Assembly: GCA_965263335.1 (NCBI GenBank)
Contig: CBDHHE010000001.1
Location: forward strand, 558,001-622,000
DNA: 64,000 nt
Reading direction: 5' to 3'
DNA from: Thermohalobaculum sp965263335
Lineage (GTDB): Bacteria; Pseudomonadota; Alphaproteobacteria; Rhodobacterales; Rhodobacteraceae
Of this stretch, positions 9,106 to 19,300 are shown piece after piece. Positions within the stretch are counted from its first letter, which is position 1, and each line of letters starts with the position of its first letter. A program made the position numbers and the translations under genes. Below the pieces are notes generated by a model, which was given only the letters and a program-made list of their open reading frames with translations, did no database searches and had not been told where the DNA came from.

Positions 9106-9180
9106 GCGGCCAGGCCCGCGCTTGCGCGGGCACGGAGAACGAATGTTCTCCGGTTGCGCTCTCTGAGCGCAACTGGCCGC
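9106..9180 (-). repeat. Cloverleaf-like palindromic repeat, copy 1
   Basis: An outer stem GCGGCCA (9106-9112)/TGGCCGC (9174-9180) encloses three perfect hairpins in tandem: 9114-9131 (8 bp), 9133-9152 (8 bp, loop GAAT) and 9153-9173 (9 bp, loop TCT). Nearly every base is paired. It lies between alkB and the mutY stop. A second copy with the same outer stem and matching hairpin order, in the opposite orientation, is at 16281-16357. It is not a tRNA: there is no anticodon or T-loop consensus. Confidence 0.75.
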
Positions 9181-9228
9181 ATCGCCCACAGCCCGACCGC
9201 TCTGTCCCGGCGGCAACGGTGTTCGGTG

Positions 9229-10296
9229 TCACCTGCCGGACCGGCTTGCGAGCCGGAGGGCCTTGGCGAACACGGTCGGCATTGCGGCTTCCGCCTCTTG
9301 CGTCGCGGCGAACACCGCGTCCTCCGGCGCGTCCGACAACACGGCGCGCATGACGGTCAGGCGCAGGTGAAAATGCGTGAAGGTGTGGCGCACTTCACCC
9401 GCGATCTGCCAATCGGCCGGGCAGGGCGCAGCCGCGGGCCCGGGGCATTCCGCCCAGTCAGTGGTCGGCAACGCAAGCATACCACCCAGCAGGCCCGTCG
9501 GGGGACGGCGCACCGTGAGCACCGTGAGCGCCGTGCCTGACTTTGACAATCCCACCCAGACCGTGCCGGAACGCACTGGCTTGACGGCCTTGGGGGTGCG
9601 GCGGGGCAGGGTGTCGGCGATGCCATCGCGCCTGCCCGCGCAGTCTTCCAACCAGGGGCAGACGCCGCAGGCCGGGCGACGCGGCGTGCAGACCGTGGCC
9701 CCGAGGTCCATCACGCCCTGAGCGTAGTCACCGGCCCGCCTCTCAGGCGTCAGTCCGGCCGCCCTGTCCCGGAGCGTGGACTTGACACCTGGCAGCGGGT
9801 CAGTTTCGGCAAAGAGGCGGGCCATCACGCGCTCGACATTACCATCCACCACCACGGCCGAGCGCCCGAAGGCGATCGCCGAGACCGCCGCGGCAGTGTA
9901 CGGCCCGATGCCCGGCAGGGCCGCGAGCCCCGCCTCGGTGTCAGGGAACCGCCCGTCGAACTCCTGGCTGACGATCTGGGCGCAGCGGTGCAAGTTGCGA
10001 GCCCGGGCGTAGTAGCCGAGCCCGGCCCAGGCCGCGAGCAGATCGTCGAGCGGGCACGCGGCCAGCGCATGAACATCCGGCCAGCGCCCGGTGAACCGTT
10101 CGAAATACGGGATTGCCGCGGCCACCGTGGTCTGCTGCAGCATGATCTCCGAGAGCCAGACCCGGTAAGGGTCGGGACGCGCACCGCTGTCCGGCGGCAC
10201 GCGCCACGGCAGCGTGCGGGCATGTCTGTCATACCAGGCGAGCAGCTTTTCTGCGGCTCTTTGCCTATCTCTCGATGTTGTTATCGGACGGGGCAC
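9229..10296 (-). CDS. mutY: A/G-specific adenine DNA glycosylase
   Basis: 355 aa from a GTG with AAGGA 6 nt upstream. The catalytic glutamate is E50 in SEIMLQQTT, the helix-hairpin-helix is LPGIGPYTAAAV (about 127-138) and the catalytic aspartate is D151 in VDGNVERV. The [4Fe-4S] ligands C203, C210, C213 and C219 have the expected C-x6-C-x2-C-x5-C spacing. A C-terminal NUDIX-like domain that recognises 8-oxoG follows. The enzyme removes adenine mispaired with 8-oxoguanine. It diverges from dciA, the usual arrangement in Rhodobacteraceae. Confidence 0.97.
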   Translation of the reverse strand: MPRPITTSRDRQRAAEKLLAWYDRHARTLPWRVPPDSGARPDPYRVWLSEIMLQQTTVAAAIPYFERFTGRWPDVHALAACPLDDLLAAWAGLGYYARARNLHRCAQIVSQEFDGRFPDTEAGLAALPGIGPYTAAAVSAIAFGRSAVVVDGNVERVMARLFAETDPLPGVKSTLRDRAAGLTPERRAGDYAQGVMDLGATVCTPRRPACGVCPWLEDCAGRRDGIADTLPRRTPKAVKPVRSGTVWVGLSKSGTALTVLTVRRPPTGLLGGMLALPTTDWAECPGPAAAPCPADWQIAGEVRHTFTHFHLRLTVMRAVLSDAPEDAVFAATQEAEAAMPTVFAKALRLASRSGR

Positions 10297-10390
10297 CGCT
10301 TATCCTTGAGACGCGCCCGAATCCGACGGATTATCGGGCGATGGCGTTGAACACACAATCGACGCAACTGAGCAGGAACCGCACGCACAT

Positions 10391-11008
10391 ATGACGCGAC
10401 CTCCGCGATATCCCAGTGCGTCCGAGCGCTCAACGGGCACGGGCCAGGAGCGCCCCCGAAGACGCGGCTTCAAACATGTGGGTGCAGGTCTGCGCGACAC
10501 CATGCGCGATGCCGCCGCCCGAAAAGGCTTTGCCGAACCTGATGTGCTGCTGCGCTGGCCCGAGATCATCGGGGAGCACCTGGCACAGCACTGCCGACCC
10601 GTGCGCGTGAAGTATCCGACCAGCCGCAGGCTCGGCGCCACACTGGTCGTGCAGGCGACAGGCGCCCGCGCGCCGGAGATCGAGCACCTCGCCCCGCGCA
10701 TCATCGAGCGGGTGAACCGCTTCTACGGCTATCGCGCGGTGACCCGCCTGAGCCTGACCCAGAGCACCGGACATGTGGGCATCTCAGGGTTCGCCGAACC
10801 GGCTGCCGGGTTCGCGGGCCCGCCGCCGCGCGCGCCCGGTGAGCCGACCACGGATGAACTTGAACGCGCCGCACCGCTTGCCCAGGATATCCAGGACCCT
10901 GGCCTCAAGGCCGCACTGACACGTCTCGCCGCCAACGTGCTGGCGCGAGACAGCGCCTCCGAGATTGCTGCCGGCAGACACATGACCCCCGAGAGGAAGA
11001 GAAGATGA
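10391..11008 (+). CDS. dciA: DUF721 protein, DciA-type helicase loader
   Basis: 205 aa. The conserved DUF721 core spans about residues 28-125, with LLRWPEIIGEHLAQHCRPVRV and the later LAPRIIERVNRFYGYRAVTRL. DciA proteins interact with the replicative helicase DnaB in bacteria that lack DnaC, so this is the probable helicase loader; the symbol is by family and position. The C-terminal third is an unconserved proline-rich tail (PAAGFAGPPPRAPGEP). It overlaps dsbA by four bases (ATGA), so the two are translationally coupled. Confidence 0.82.
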   Translation: MTRPPRYPSASERSTGTGQERPRRRGFKHVGAGLRDTMRDAAARKGFAEPDVLLRWPEIIGEHLAQHCRPVRVKYPTSRRLGATLVVQATGARAPEIEHLAPRIIERVNRFYGYRAVTRLSLTQSTGHVGISGFAEPAAGFAGPPPRAPGEPTTDELERAAPLAQDIQDPGLKAALTRLAANVLARDSASEIAAGRHMTPERKRR

Positions 11009-11625
11009 CACGCACGCCAACCCGCCGCACCGTGCTTGTGGGGCTGACCACCGCCGCCGCCGCGACCGCGCTGCCCGCGCGCGCCAACGAAGACCCGACC
11101 TATGTGGCTGGAGATGTGGTTCTCGGCAACGAGGATGCCAACGTCACGGTCTATGAGTACGCGTCGTTCACCTGCCCGCACTGTGCGGCCTTCCACATCA
11201 ACACCTGGCCTCAGATCAAGGAAGCCTATGTCGACACCGGCAAGATCAAGTTCATCCTGCGCGAGGTGTACTTCGATCAGTACGGGTTGTGGGCCTCGAT
11301 GACCGCCCGCTGCGGCGGAGAGGAGGGCTTCTATCCGATGGTGGACCGCTTTCTGAAGGATCAGGCAACATGGACTCGCGCCGGTGATGACGCGGCGATC
11401 GGGAATGCTATTCAGCAGATAGGCCGGCGCGCCGGACTGCCGGACAGCCGTCTGCGTGCCTGTCTGTCGGACCGTGAGTATGCCAAGCAACTCATCGACG
11501 CCTACAAGACCAACCAGTCCGAGCATAACGTGCGCTCGACGCCGACCTTCATCATCAACGGTGAATCGCACCCCGGCAACATGGCCTTCGAAGACTTCGC
11601 GGCGCTGATCGATCCGCTGCTCTGA
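11005..11625 (+). CDS. DsbA-family thiol:disulfide oxidoreductase
   Basis: 206 aa. The N-terminus TRRTVLVGLTTAAAATALPARA looks like a twin-arginine (Tat) signal with cleavage after about residue 27. The thioredoxin-fold active site is C57-P-H-C60 in SFTCPHCAAFH, and the cis-proline loop is VRSTPTFIINGE. It should catalyse disulfide formation or exchange in the periplasm. It is coupled to dciA and followed by smc, a conserved alphaproteobacterial neighbourhood with no obvious functional reason. Confidence 0.92.
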   Translation: MTRTPTRRTVLVGLTTAAAATALPARANEDPTYVAGDVVLGNEDANVTVYEYASFTCPHCAAFHINTWPQIKEAYVDTGKIKFILREVYFDQYGLWASMTARCGGEEGFYPMVDRFLKDQATWTRAGDDAAIGNAIQQIGRRAGLPDSRLRACLSDREYAKQLIDAYKTNQSEHNVRSTPTFIINGESHPGNMAFEDFAALIDPLL

Positions 11626-11903
11626 GTCGCTCCCAGCCCGGCGTCGACGGGCGAAGGGGTGGTTTGGCGAGGCGTGTCATGGGGTTTGCCTGAGCCCGGT
11701 GGGCCCTGATCTGCTGGCAGGTTCCTGACCGGTGGTCCCGAGCGCGGTTCTACATCTGGTGCATTACCTGTGGAAATCCACCAGATCGGCATGATCGGTG
11801 ATTGACAGGCCTGCGCTCGCCCGCGCATTCTGGCATCTCGATGGCCCGGTGCCGCGGCGCAAGATCACAAGAACGCCGTGTCCGTGCTGGAAGAGGCAGG
11901 CGC

Positions 11904-14900
11904 GTGCAGTTCACTCGAATCAGGCTCAACGGCTTCAAGTCATTCGTCGACCCGACGGAACTGGTGATCTCGACAGGGCTCACCGGGGTGGTCGGGCCGA
12001 ACGGCTGCGGCAAGTCGAACCTCCTTGAAGCCCTGCGCTGGATCATGGGCGAGAACCGGCCCACGCAGATGCGTGGCGAGGGCATGGACGATGTCATTTT
12101 CGCCGGCACCGACAAGCGGCCTGCGCGAAACGCCGCCACCGTCGAGCTGGTGATCGACAACTCGGACCGGCTCGCGCCCGCTCAGTTCAATGTCGAGGAC
12201 AAGCTCGAGGTCAGCCGCCGGATCACCCGTGAGATCGGCTCGGCCTACCGCATCAACGGCAAGGATGTGCGCGCCCGCGACGTGCAGATGCTGTTCGCCG
12301 ACGCCTCGACGGGGGCCGGATCGCCGGCGCTGGTGCGCCAGGGCCAGATCGGCCAGCTCATCTCCGCCAAGCCGAAGGCGCGCCGGCGGATCCTCGAAGA
12401 AGCCGCGGGCATCTCCGGCCTCTACCAGCGTCGCCACGAGGCCGAGCTGAAACTGCGCGGCACCGAGACCAATCTGCAGCGGCTCGAAGACGTGCTGGAC
12501 CAGTTGTCCCAGCAACTGACCGTCCTGGAACGCCAGGCCGGGCAGGCGCGCCGGTATCGACGGATCGCTGACGATCTGCGCCGGGCTGAGACCATGCTTC
12601 TCTATCTGCGCTGGCGGGTGGCGGAGGACGAGCGGCTGGCGGCGGAGATCAAGCAGACGGACGGCACCCGGTCTGCCGCAACGGCCGAAGCCGCCGTCGT
12701 GGCGGCCGCCACCGAGCGCGAAGCGGCAGAGGAGGCGATGCCGGCGCTGCGCGAGGAGGAAACGGTGGCATCGGCGGTCGCACAGCGTCTTGCCATCGAG
12801 CGCGACCAGCTTGCCGAACGCGAGGAACGTGCGTCGGCCGAGATTGCAGCGCTTGATGGCCGCCTGCGCCAGATTGCGGCGGATCTCCAGCGCGAGGAGA
12901 CCCTGAACCGGGATGCCGGGGCGACCCTCGAACGTCTTGCGAGCGAGGCGTCGGAGATCGAGCAGGCCCAGTCCGGTCAGACAGAGCTCGAGGCCGAGGC
13001 GGCGGATGGCGCACGCGTGGCGTCCGATACGCTTGCCCAATCGGAAGACAAGCTGGACCGGCTGACCGAGGACGCGGCGCGCATCGCCGCCCGGACCAGC
13101 GCCGCACAGCATCGTATCACCGAGGCGGAGGCAGCTCTCGAGCGGATCAGGGCACAGATTGCCGACACCGAGGCGTCCGCTGCAGGTCTGACGGCCGAGA
13201 TCACCGAGACCGAAACGTCACTGGCCGAATGCGCGAATGCAAGCACGGCCGCGAGCACTGCCGCCGAAGCGGCGGAGGCGCAGCTCAAGGCCTCGGAGAC
13301 GGCCCGCGCCGATGCCCAGGCCGCCGAGGGAACGCTCAGAGCCGACCGGTCGGACGCCGAAGGTGCCGCCACCGCGCTCTCCGCCGAGGTGGACGCGCTG
13401 GCGCGTCTGCTCGAGCGCGGCACCGGCGAGGGCACGCGCCTGATAGATCGGGTCGACGTGTCGCCGGGCTATGAGGTCGCGCTGGGTGCAGCTCTCGGCG
13501 AGGACCTGAACTTCGATGCGTGTGACGGCGAGGTGTCGGGATGGCGCGCGCTCGATCCGTTTGACCCCGCGGCACCGCTGCCGGCGGGGGTTGAGGCGTT
13601 GTCCAAGCACGCTGTCGGACCGGCGCCGCTGGCGCGGCGCTTCTCGCAGACCGGGATTGTCGATGCCGCGGACGGCGACGCGCTGCAGCCCATGCTTTTG
13701 CCGGGGCAGCGGATCGTCAGCCGCGAGGGCGACCTCTGGCGTTGGGACGGCCTCAAGCTGCACGCGGGCGATGCATCTTCCTCGGCGGCCTTGCGGCTTC
13801 AGCAGCGCAACCGCCTGACGGCCCTCCAATCCTCGCTCTCGGAGGCCGAGGCGCGCAGGTCCGAAGCCACCCGCGTCCACGAGGCGGCGCAGCAGACCCT
13901 CGAGCGCGCAACGGCGGACGAGCACGCCGCCCGCGTGGCGCGGAGAGAGGCGGATCAGCAGCAAGCCGAGGCTGCCCGCGCGTTGTCGCGCACCGAGGCC
14001 GCTCTTGATCTCTGCAAGGGCAGGCTCGCCACCCAGTCGGACATGTTGCAATCGCGCCGCCGGGAGGCGGATGACGCGGCCATGGCCGTTGAGACCGCGC
14101 GTGCCGAGCTCGCGGAGGCCGGCGATCTGGCTCATGCGCGCGCTGCGGTCGAGGCGCAGCGGGCCGAACTCGATCAGGCCCGAACCGACATGATGGCCGC
14201 CCGGGCTCGGCTCGAAGAGACGCGCCGCGCCGTGCATGCCCGCGAGACCCGGCTTGGCGAGATCGCGCGGGAACGTGGTCTGTGGCAGGACCGGCTGGAC
14301 AATGCCGAGACGCGGATCGCCGATCTCGCCCAGCGGCGCGACGAGACCGAAGACCGTTTGGGCCGCGCGCGTGCCAAACCCGGTCAGCTCGCCGAGAAGC
14401 GGACAGCCCTGGCCGACCAGATCGAGGCGGCGGACGTGCGCCGCAAGACGGCATCGGACGCACTGGCCGTCGGTGAAACAAATCTGCGCACAGCTATCGA
14501 GGCCGAGCGGGAGGCCGAGCGCACCGCGTCGATGCGGCGCGAGGACAGGGCACGTCTCGGGGCCGTGCTGGAGGCGGCTGCCGCCCGTGCCGCCGAGGCG
14601 TCGGAGGCAATCGCGGCAGTCCATGACGGGGCGCCGGAGACCCTGCTCGAGACGCTGGAGATTGACGCGGCGAGACTGCCGGGGCTTGCCGAGGTTGAGA
14701 CCGATGTCGCCCGCCTGACCCGCCAGCGCGATTCCCTCGGTGCGGTGAACCTCCGGGCCGATGAGGATGCGGAGGCCTTGCGCGCCGAGCGTGACCAGCT
14801 CGCCGAGGAGAAGGCCGATCTCGATGCCGCGATTGCGAAGCTGCGCCGTGGGATCGCCGAGCTGAACCGCGAGGGGCGCGAGCGCCTGCTCACGGCCTTC

Positions 14901-15359
14901 GAGACCGTCAACCAGCGCTTCGCGTCGCTCTTTCGCCATCTCTTCGGCGGTGGCGAGGCACGGCTGGTGATGGTGGAATCGGAGGATCCGCTGGATGCGG
15001 GCCTCGAGATCCTCTGCCAGCCTCCGGGCAAGAAACTGTCGAGCCTCTCGCTTTTGTCCGGCGGAGAGCAGACGCTGACCGCGCTCAGCCTGATCTTCGC
15101 GGTGTTCCTCTCAAATCCGTCGCCGATCTGCGTGCTCGACGAGGTGGACGCACCGCTCGACGATTCCAATGTGACGCGGTTCTGCGATCTCCTCGATGAG
15201 ATGCGCCGGCTGACCGAAACCCGTTTCCTCATCATCACCCACCACGCCATCACCATGAGCCGCATGGACCGGTTGTTCGGCGTGACAATGGTGGAGCGCG
15301 GTGTGTCTCAGCTCGTCTCGGTCGATCTCACCCGTGCCGCCGAGATGGTCGACGCCTGA
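11904..15359 (+). CDS. smc: Chromosome segregation SMC ATPase
   Basis: 1151 aa from a GTG at 11904 (AGG-type site upstream), which places the canonical VQFTRIRLNGFKSFVDPTEL at residue 1. Walker A is GPNGCGKSN (31-39), followed by QGQIGQLISAKPKARRRILEEAAGISG. Two long coiled coils flank a short hinge (roughly 455-580). The C-terminal head carries the signature LSLLSGGEQTLTALSL and Walker B PICVLDEVDAPLDDSN. SMC dimers, with ScpA and ScpB, extrude DNA loops and organise newly replicated origins. The stop is only 5 nt from that of the convergent mtgA. Confidence 0.97.
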   Translation: MQFTRIRLNGFKSFVDPTELVISTGLTGVVGPNGCGKSNLLEALRWIMGENRPTQMRGEGMDDVIFAGTDKRPARNAATVELVIDNSDRLAPAQFNVEDKLEVSRRITREIGSAYRINGKDVRARDVQMLFADASTGAGSPALVRQGQIGQLISAKPKARRRILEEAAGISGLYQRRHEAELKLRGTETNLQRLEDVLDQLSQQLTVLERQAGQARRYRRIADDLRRAETMLLYLRWRVAEDERLAAEIKQTDGTRSAATAEAAVVAAATEREAAEEAMPALREEETVASAVAQRLAIERDQLAEREERASAEIAALDGRLRQIAADLQREETLNRDAGATLERLASEASEIEQAQSGQTELEAEAADGARVASDTLAQSEDKLDRLTEDAARIAARTSAAQHRITEAEAALERIRAQIADTEASAAGLTAEITETETSLAECANASTAASTAAEAAEAQLKASETARADAQAAEGTLRADRSDAEGAATALSAEVDALARLLERGTGEGTRLIDRVDVSPGYEVALGAALGEDLNFDACDGEVSGWRALDPFDPAAPLPAGVEALSKHAVGPAPLARRFSQTGIVDAADGDALQPMLLPGQRIVSREGDLWRWDGLKLHAGDASSSAALRLQQRNRLTALQSSLSEAEARRSEATRVHEAAQQTLERATADEHAARVARREADQQQAEAARALSRTEAALDLCKGRLATQSDMLQSRRREADDAAMAVETARAELAEAGDLAHARAAVEAQRAELDQARTDMMAARARLEETRRAVHARETRLGEIARERGLWQDRLDNAETRIADLAQRRDETEDRLGRARAKPGQLAEKRTALADQIEAADVRRKTASDALAVGETNLRTAIEAEREAERTASMRREDRARLGAVLEAAAARAAEASEAIAAVHDGAPETLLETLEIDAARLPGLAEVETDVARLTRQRDSLGAVNLRADEDAEALRAERDQLAEEKADLDAAIAKLRRGIAELNREGRERLLTAFETVNQRFASLFRHLFGGGEARLVMVESEDPLDAGLEILCQPPGKKLSSLSLLSGGEQTLTALSLIFAVFLSNPSPICVLDEVDAPLDDSNVTRFCDLLDEMRRLTETRFLIITHHAITMSRMDRLFGVTMVERGVSQLVSVDLTRAAEMVDA

Positions 15360-15364
15360 CCGGT

Positions 15365-16132
15365 TCAGCCGCGGTCGAACACGCACCCGTCCCGCTTCTC
15401 CACGCGCAACGTCTCGGCGCCACGCGCGATGCTTGCGGCACGCTTGCGCACAAATGCGGACGGGTTCGTTGCGCTGCGCTCCTTCGGGTTCGGAAGGATC
15501 GCCGCAAGACGCGACGACTGGGCCAGGCTGAGATCCGCGGCCGGCCGGTCGAAATGATGCCACGACGCCGCACCGACCCCGAAGACGCCCGCATCGAATT
15601 CAGCCACGTTCAGATAGACCTCGACGATCCGCCGCTTCGGCCAGATCGCCTCGACCAGCACGGTGAACCCCGCCTCCAGCCCCTTGCGCAGCCACGACCG
15701 CCCGTGCCAGAGAAAGACGTTCTTCGCGACCTGCTGGCTGATGGTGGACGCGCCCCGCGTCTGCCTGCCGGCCTCGCGGTCCTCCAACGCCTGCTGGATC
15801 GCTGCAAAGTCGAACCCCCAATGGTCGCAGAAGTTCGCGTCCTCGGCGGCCATGGCCGCACGCGCCATGTGGGGGGAGATATCTCCGATCGCCCGCCACT
15901 GGTGCGTGATCCCCCCGAGGCGCATCCACTCCGAGGCCATGTAGGCTCCGCCCGGAGGATCAACCCAGCGGTAGAGGCTCACCCAGAGGACCGGCACGAG
16001 CACGATCAGAAGTGCAACCCGCAGCACGAGCCTGGCGGTCCTGCGAAAGAAGCCCGTCGGCGCAGCCGGCTTGGCGCCGCGTCGCTTGCGGGGCCGGGAT
16101 GGCGCCGTCTTGGTCGCACTGCGCTTTGCCAT
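15365..16132 (-). CDS. mtgA: Monofunctional peptidoglycan glycosyltransferase
   Basis: 255 aa from the ATG at 16132 (GGAGGA 5 nt upstream); the frame stays open far upstream but without family similarity. A basic N-terminus is followed by one membrane helix (about 34-53), then the GT51 domain: AAEDANFCDHWGFD with catalytic E97, GASTISQQVAKNVFL (128-141), and LNVAEFDAGVFGVGAAS. It polymerises glycan strands from lipid II at the outer face of the inner membrane. There is no transpeptidase domain, as expected for MtgA. Confidence 0.95.
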   Translation of the reverse strand: MAKRSATKTAPSRPRKRRGAKPAAPTGFFRRTARLVLRVALLIVLVPVLWVSLYRWVDPPGGAYMASEWMRLGGITHQWRAIGDISPHMARAAMAAEDANFCDHWGFDFAAIQQALEDREAGRQTRGASTISQQVAKNVFLWHGRSWLRKGLEAGFTVLVEAIWPKRRIVEVYLNVAEFDAGVFGVGAASWHHFDRPAADLSLAQSSRLAAILPNPKERSATNPSAFVRKRAASIARGAETLRVEKRDGCVFDRG

Positions 16133-16280
16133 TTCTGTCCTCCGGACGGGTCGGCGGAGCCATGCCACAGAGGGCGTGCGATCTCCACCCCGATCGGGAC
16201 CGATACCGCCGCGGACAGCCGGTGTCCGCCACCATGTGAGACAGTGTGTTCGTCGCATCTGCGGTTGCAGCCGGGCGTTT

Positions 16281-16357
16281 GCGGCCATCCGCGCCTGACA
16301 GGGCGCGGTCGGAGCGTCTTCGCGCTCCGCGCCCGTGCTGCGCACGGGCATGGCCGC
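16281..16357 (+). repeat. Cloverleaf-like palindromic repeat, copy 2
   Basis: The outer stem GCGGCCAT (16281-16288)/ATGGCCGC (16350-16357) encloses three hairpins: 16289-16308 (7 bp), 16310-16329 (7 bp, CGGAGCG/CGCTCCG) and 16331-16349 (8 bp, GCCCGTGC/GCACGGGC). Read on the minus strand, copy 1 has the same outer stem, a CGGAG/CTCCG middle hairpin and a GCCCGCGC/GCGCGGGC last hairpin, differing by paired changes. It lies in the gap between gltB and mtgA. Confidence 0.75.
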
Positions 16358-16398
16358 ATACGGCGCTCTTGGCGGGCGGTCCGCCCGGGCTTGCGAGG

Positions 16399-19300
16399 CT
16401 AGGCGCTTGCCTGTGCCGCGATGTCCGAGAGCGGAACCTCCAGACGGGAGACCATCTCCTTGGGGCAAATCTGCCAGAACTGCCCGATCACCGTGTCCCA
16501 GGTGCGCAGCAGCTCCTCGGCCAAGGCGCTTTCGGTTTCTTGATGATGTGCCTCGACCATGCGCAGAAGCTGCACGACCCAATGTGCCGATGCGAGCCGC
16601 TGGATCACCAGTGTCTCCGGATTGGCGCGCGCCAGGAACTGTTCGTTCGGGTCCCAGACAAACGCCATGCCACCGGTCATGCCGGCGCCGAAGTTGTGTC
16701 CGACCGGACCCAGGATCACGGCGACACCACCTGTCATGTACTCGCACCCGTTCGATCCGCAGCCTTCCACGACGACCTTGGCGCCTGAGTTGCGCACGCA
16801 GAACCGCTCGCCGGCCTGACCCGCGGCAAAGAGCTTGCCGCCGGTCGCTCCGTACAGCACCGTGTTGCCGATGATCGTGTTCTCATGCGCCTTGAGCGGG
16901 CTCACAAGCGGCGGGCGCACCGTGATCACGCCGCCGGACAGGCCCTTGCCCACATAGTCATTCGCGTCCCCGAAGACCTCGAGCTTGAGGCCGGGGGCGG
17001 CAAACGCCCCGAGCGACTGTCCCGCCGTGCCGTTCAGCCGCACGGTGAGGTGGCCCTCCTGCAGGTTGTTGTCCATACCGAAGCGCCGGACGATATGGCT
17101 CGAGACCCGGCTGCCGATGGTGCGCTGGGTGTTCTGGACCGTGTAGTCGAGCTGCATCTTCTCGCCGTCCTTGAAGAACGGTCCGGCATCGGCCACGACC
17201 TGCGCATCGAGGGTGTCCGGCACGTCGTTGCGCGGCCGGTTGCGCTTGTAGGTGATCTGACGGCCCTCGTCGACGCGCACGAGCATCGGGTTGAGATCCA
17301 GGTCATCCAGATGGGCCGCACCGCGGCTGACCTGGGCCAGCAGATCCGTGCGCCCGATGATTTCATCGAGGCTGCGGGCCCCGATCGAGGCCAGGATTTC
17401 GCGTATCTCCTCCGCCAGCAGACTGAAGAGGTTGACCACCTTGTCCGCGGTTCCGGTGAACTTTTCGCGAAGCCGCGGATCCTGGGTGCAAACGCCGACG
17501 GGGCAGGTGTTGGACTGGCACTGGCGCACCATGATGCAGCCCATGGCGATCAGGGCCGCGGTGCCGATGCCGTACTCTTCTGCACCCATCATCGCCGCGA
17601 TCACAATGTCGCGGCCCGTTCTCAGCCCGCCATCGGTGCGCAGCGTGATCCGGTCCCGCAGATCGTTCAGCGCCAGCACCTGATGGGCCTCGGTCAAGCC
17701 CATCTCCCAGGGCAGCCCGGCATATTTGATCGACGTCTGGGGCGAGGCACCGGTGCCTCCGTTGTGACCCGATATCAGGATCACGTCCGCTTTGGCTTTG
17801 GCAACACCGGCTGCGATGGTGCCCACGCCGGTCGCCGCGACCAGCTTGACGCAGACCTTGGCATCCGGATTGATCTGCTTCAGGTCGTAGATCAGCTGCG
17901 CCAGATCCTCGATCGAGTAGATGTCATGGTGTGGCGGCGGGCTGATCAGTGTGACGCCCGGTGTCGAGTGCCGGAGCTTTGCGATCATCTCGGTTACCTT
18001 GAAGCCGGGCAACTGCCCGCCCTCGCCGGGCTTCGCGCCCTGCGCCACCTTGATCTCGAGTTCCGCGCAGTGGTTCAGGTACTCGGCCGTCACCCCGAAG
18101 CGGCCCGAGGCCACTTGCTTGATCTTGGCGGACGGGTTGTCGCCGTTGGGCTCGGGATGGAAGTTCTTCGGGTCCTCGCCGCCCTCGCCGCTGTCTGACT
18201 TCGCGCCGATGCGGTTCATGGCAACGTTCAGCGCCTTGTGTGCCTCGGGGCTGAGGGCGCCCAGCGACATGCCGGGTGTCACGAAGCGCTTGCGGATCGA
18301 GGTGATGCTCTCGACCTCGTCCAGCGGCAAGGCAGGCCCCGCGGGCTTGAAATCCAGCAGATCGCGCAGATGGATGGGCGCGCGCCCGCTCATGCCTTCG
18401 GAGTACTTCTTCCAGAGCGTCGTCGAGTTCCTGGCCACCGCCGACTGCATCATGTGCATCAGCTGCGCCTCCCAGGCATGGCTCTCGCCGCGGCGCCGTG
18501 CCTTGTAGAGCCCGCCGATCGGAAGAACATCCGCACCACCGTCATAGGCGTTGGCGTGGACCGTGCGCAGCTTGGCCTCGATTCCGGCCACACCGATGCC
18601 CGAGATGCGAGACGGCATGCCCGGGAAGAACTCCGCAACGACCGCGCGCGACAGACCGACGGCCTCGAAGTTGCAGCCGCCCCGATAGGACGAGACCACC
18701 GAGATGCCCATCTTTGACATGATCTTCAGAAGTCCCGCATCCACCGCCGCCTTGAAGTTGGCGACTGTCTGTTCGGGCGACATCTCGAGCAGCCCGCGCT
18801 CGACACGGTCGAGCAGCGAATCCTGCGCCAGATAGGCATTCACCGTCGTCGCCCCGACGCCGATCAGAACCGCGAAGTAGTGCGGATCGATGCACTCCGC
18901 CGAACGCACATTGAGCGAGCAGAAGGTCCGCAGTCCCTTGCGTGTCAGCCAGGCATGCACCGCCGAGGTGGCAAGGATCATCGGCATCGCGATCCGGTCC
19001 GGATCCGACAGCTCGTCCGTCAGCACGAGGTGACCCGCGCCGGAGCTCACCGCTTCCTCGGCCTCCTCGCGGATACGGCCAAGGGCCGCGCGCAGAGCAC
19101 CGGGCGCGCTGTCCGTGGCAAAGGTGCAGTCGATCGTTGCGTACTGGTCGCTGAAGGCCTCGACCATGCGCGTGAACTGCCCGTTCGAGACCACGGGGCT
19201 GTCGAGCGTGATGATCTCGGTCTGGCTCGAGTCCTGATCCAGCACGTTCTTGAGATTGCCGAAACGCGTCTTCAGGCTCATCACCCGGTGCTCGCGCAGA

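Noticed and set aside
9106..9180. Cloverleaf element as a tRNA gene
   Set aside because: Arms are all perfect palindromes with 2-4 nt loops; no anticodon loop, T-loop consensus or CCA.
13218..14939. 573-codon minus-strand frame opposite smc
   Set aside because: Antisense shadow of the coiled-coil coding region, low complexity, no motifs.
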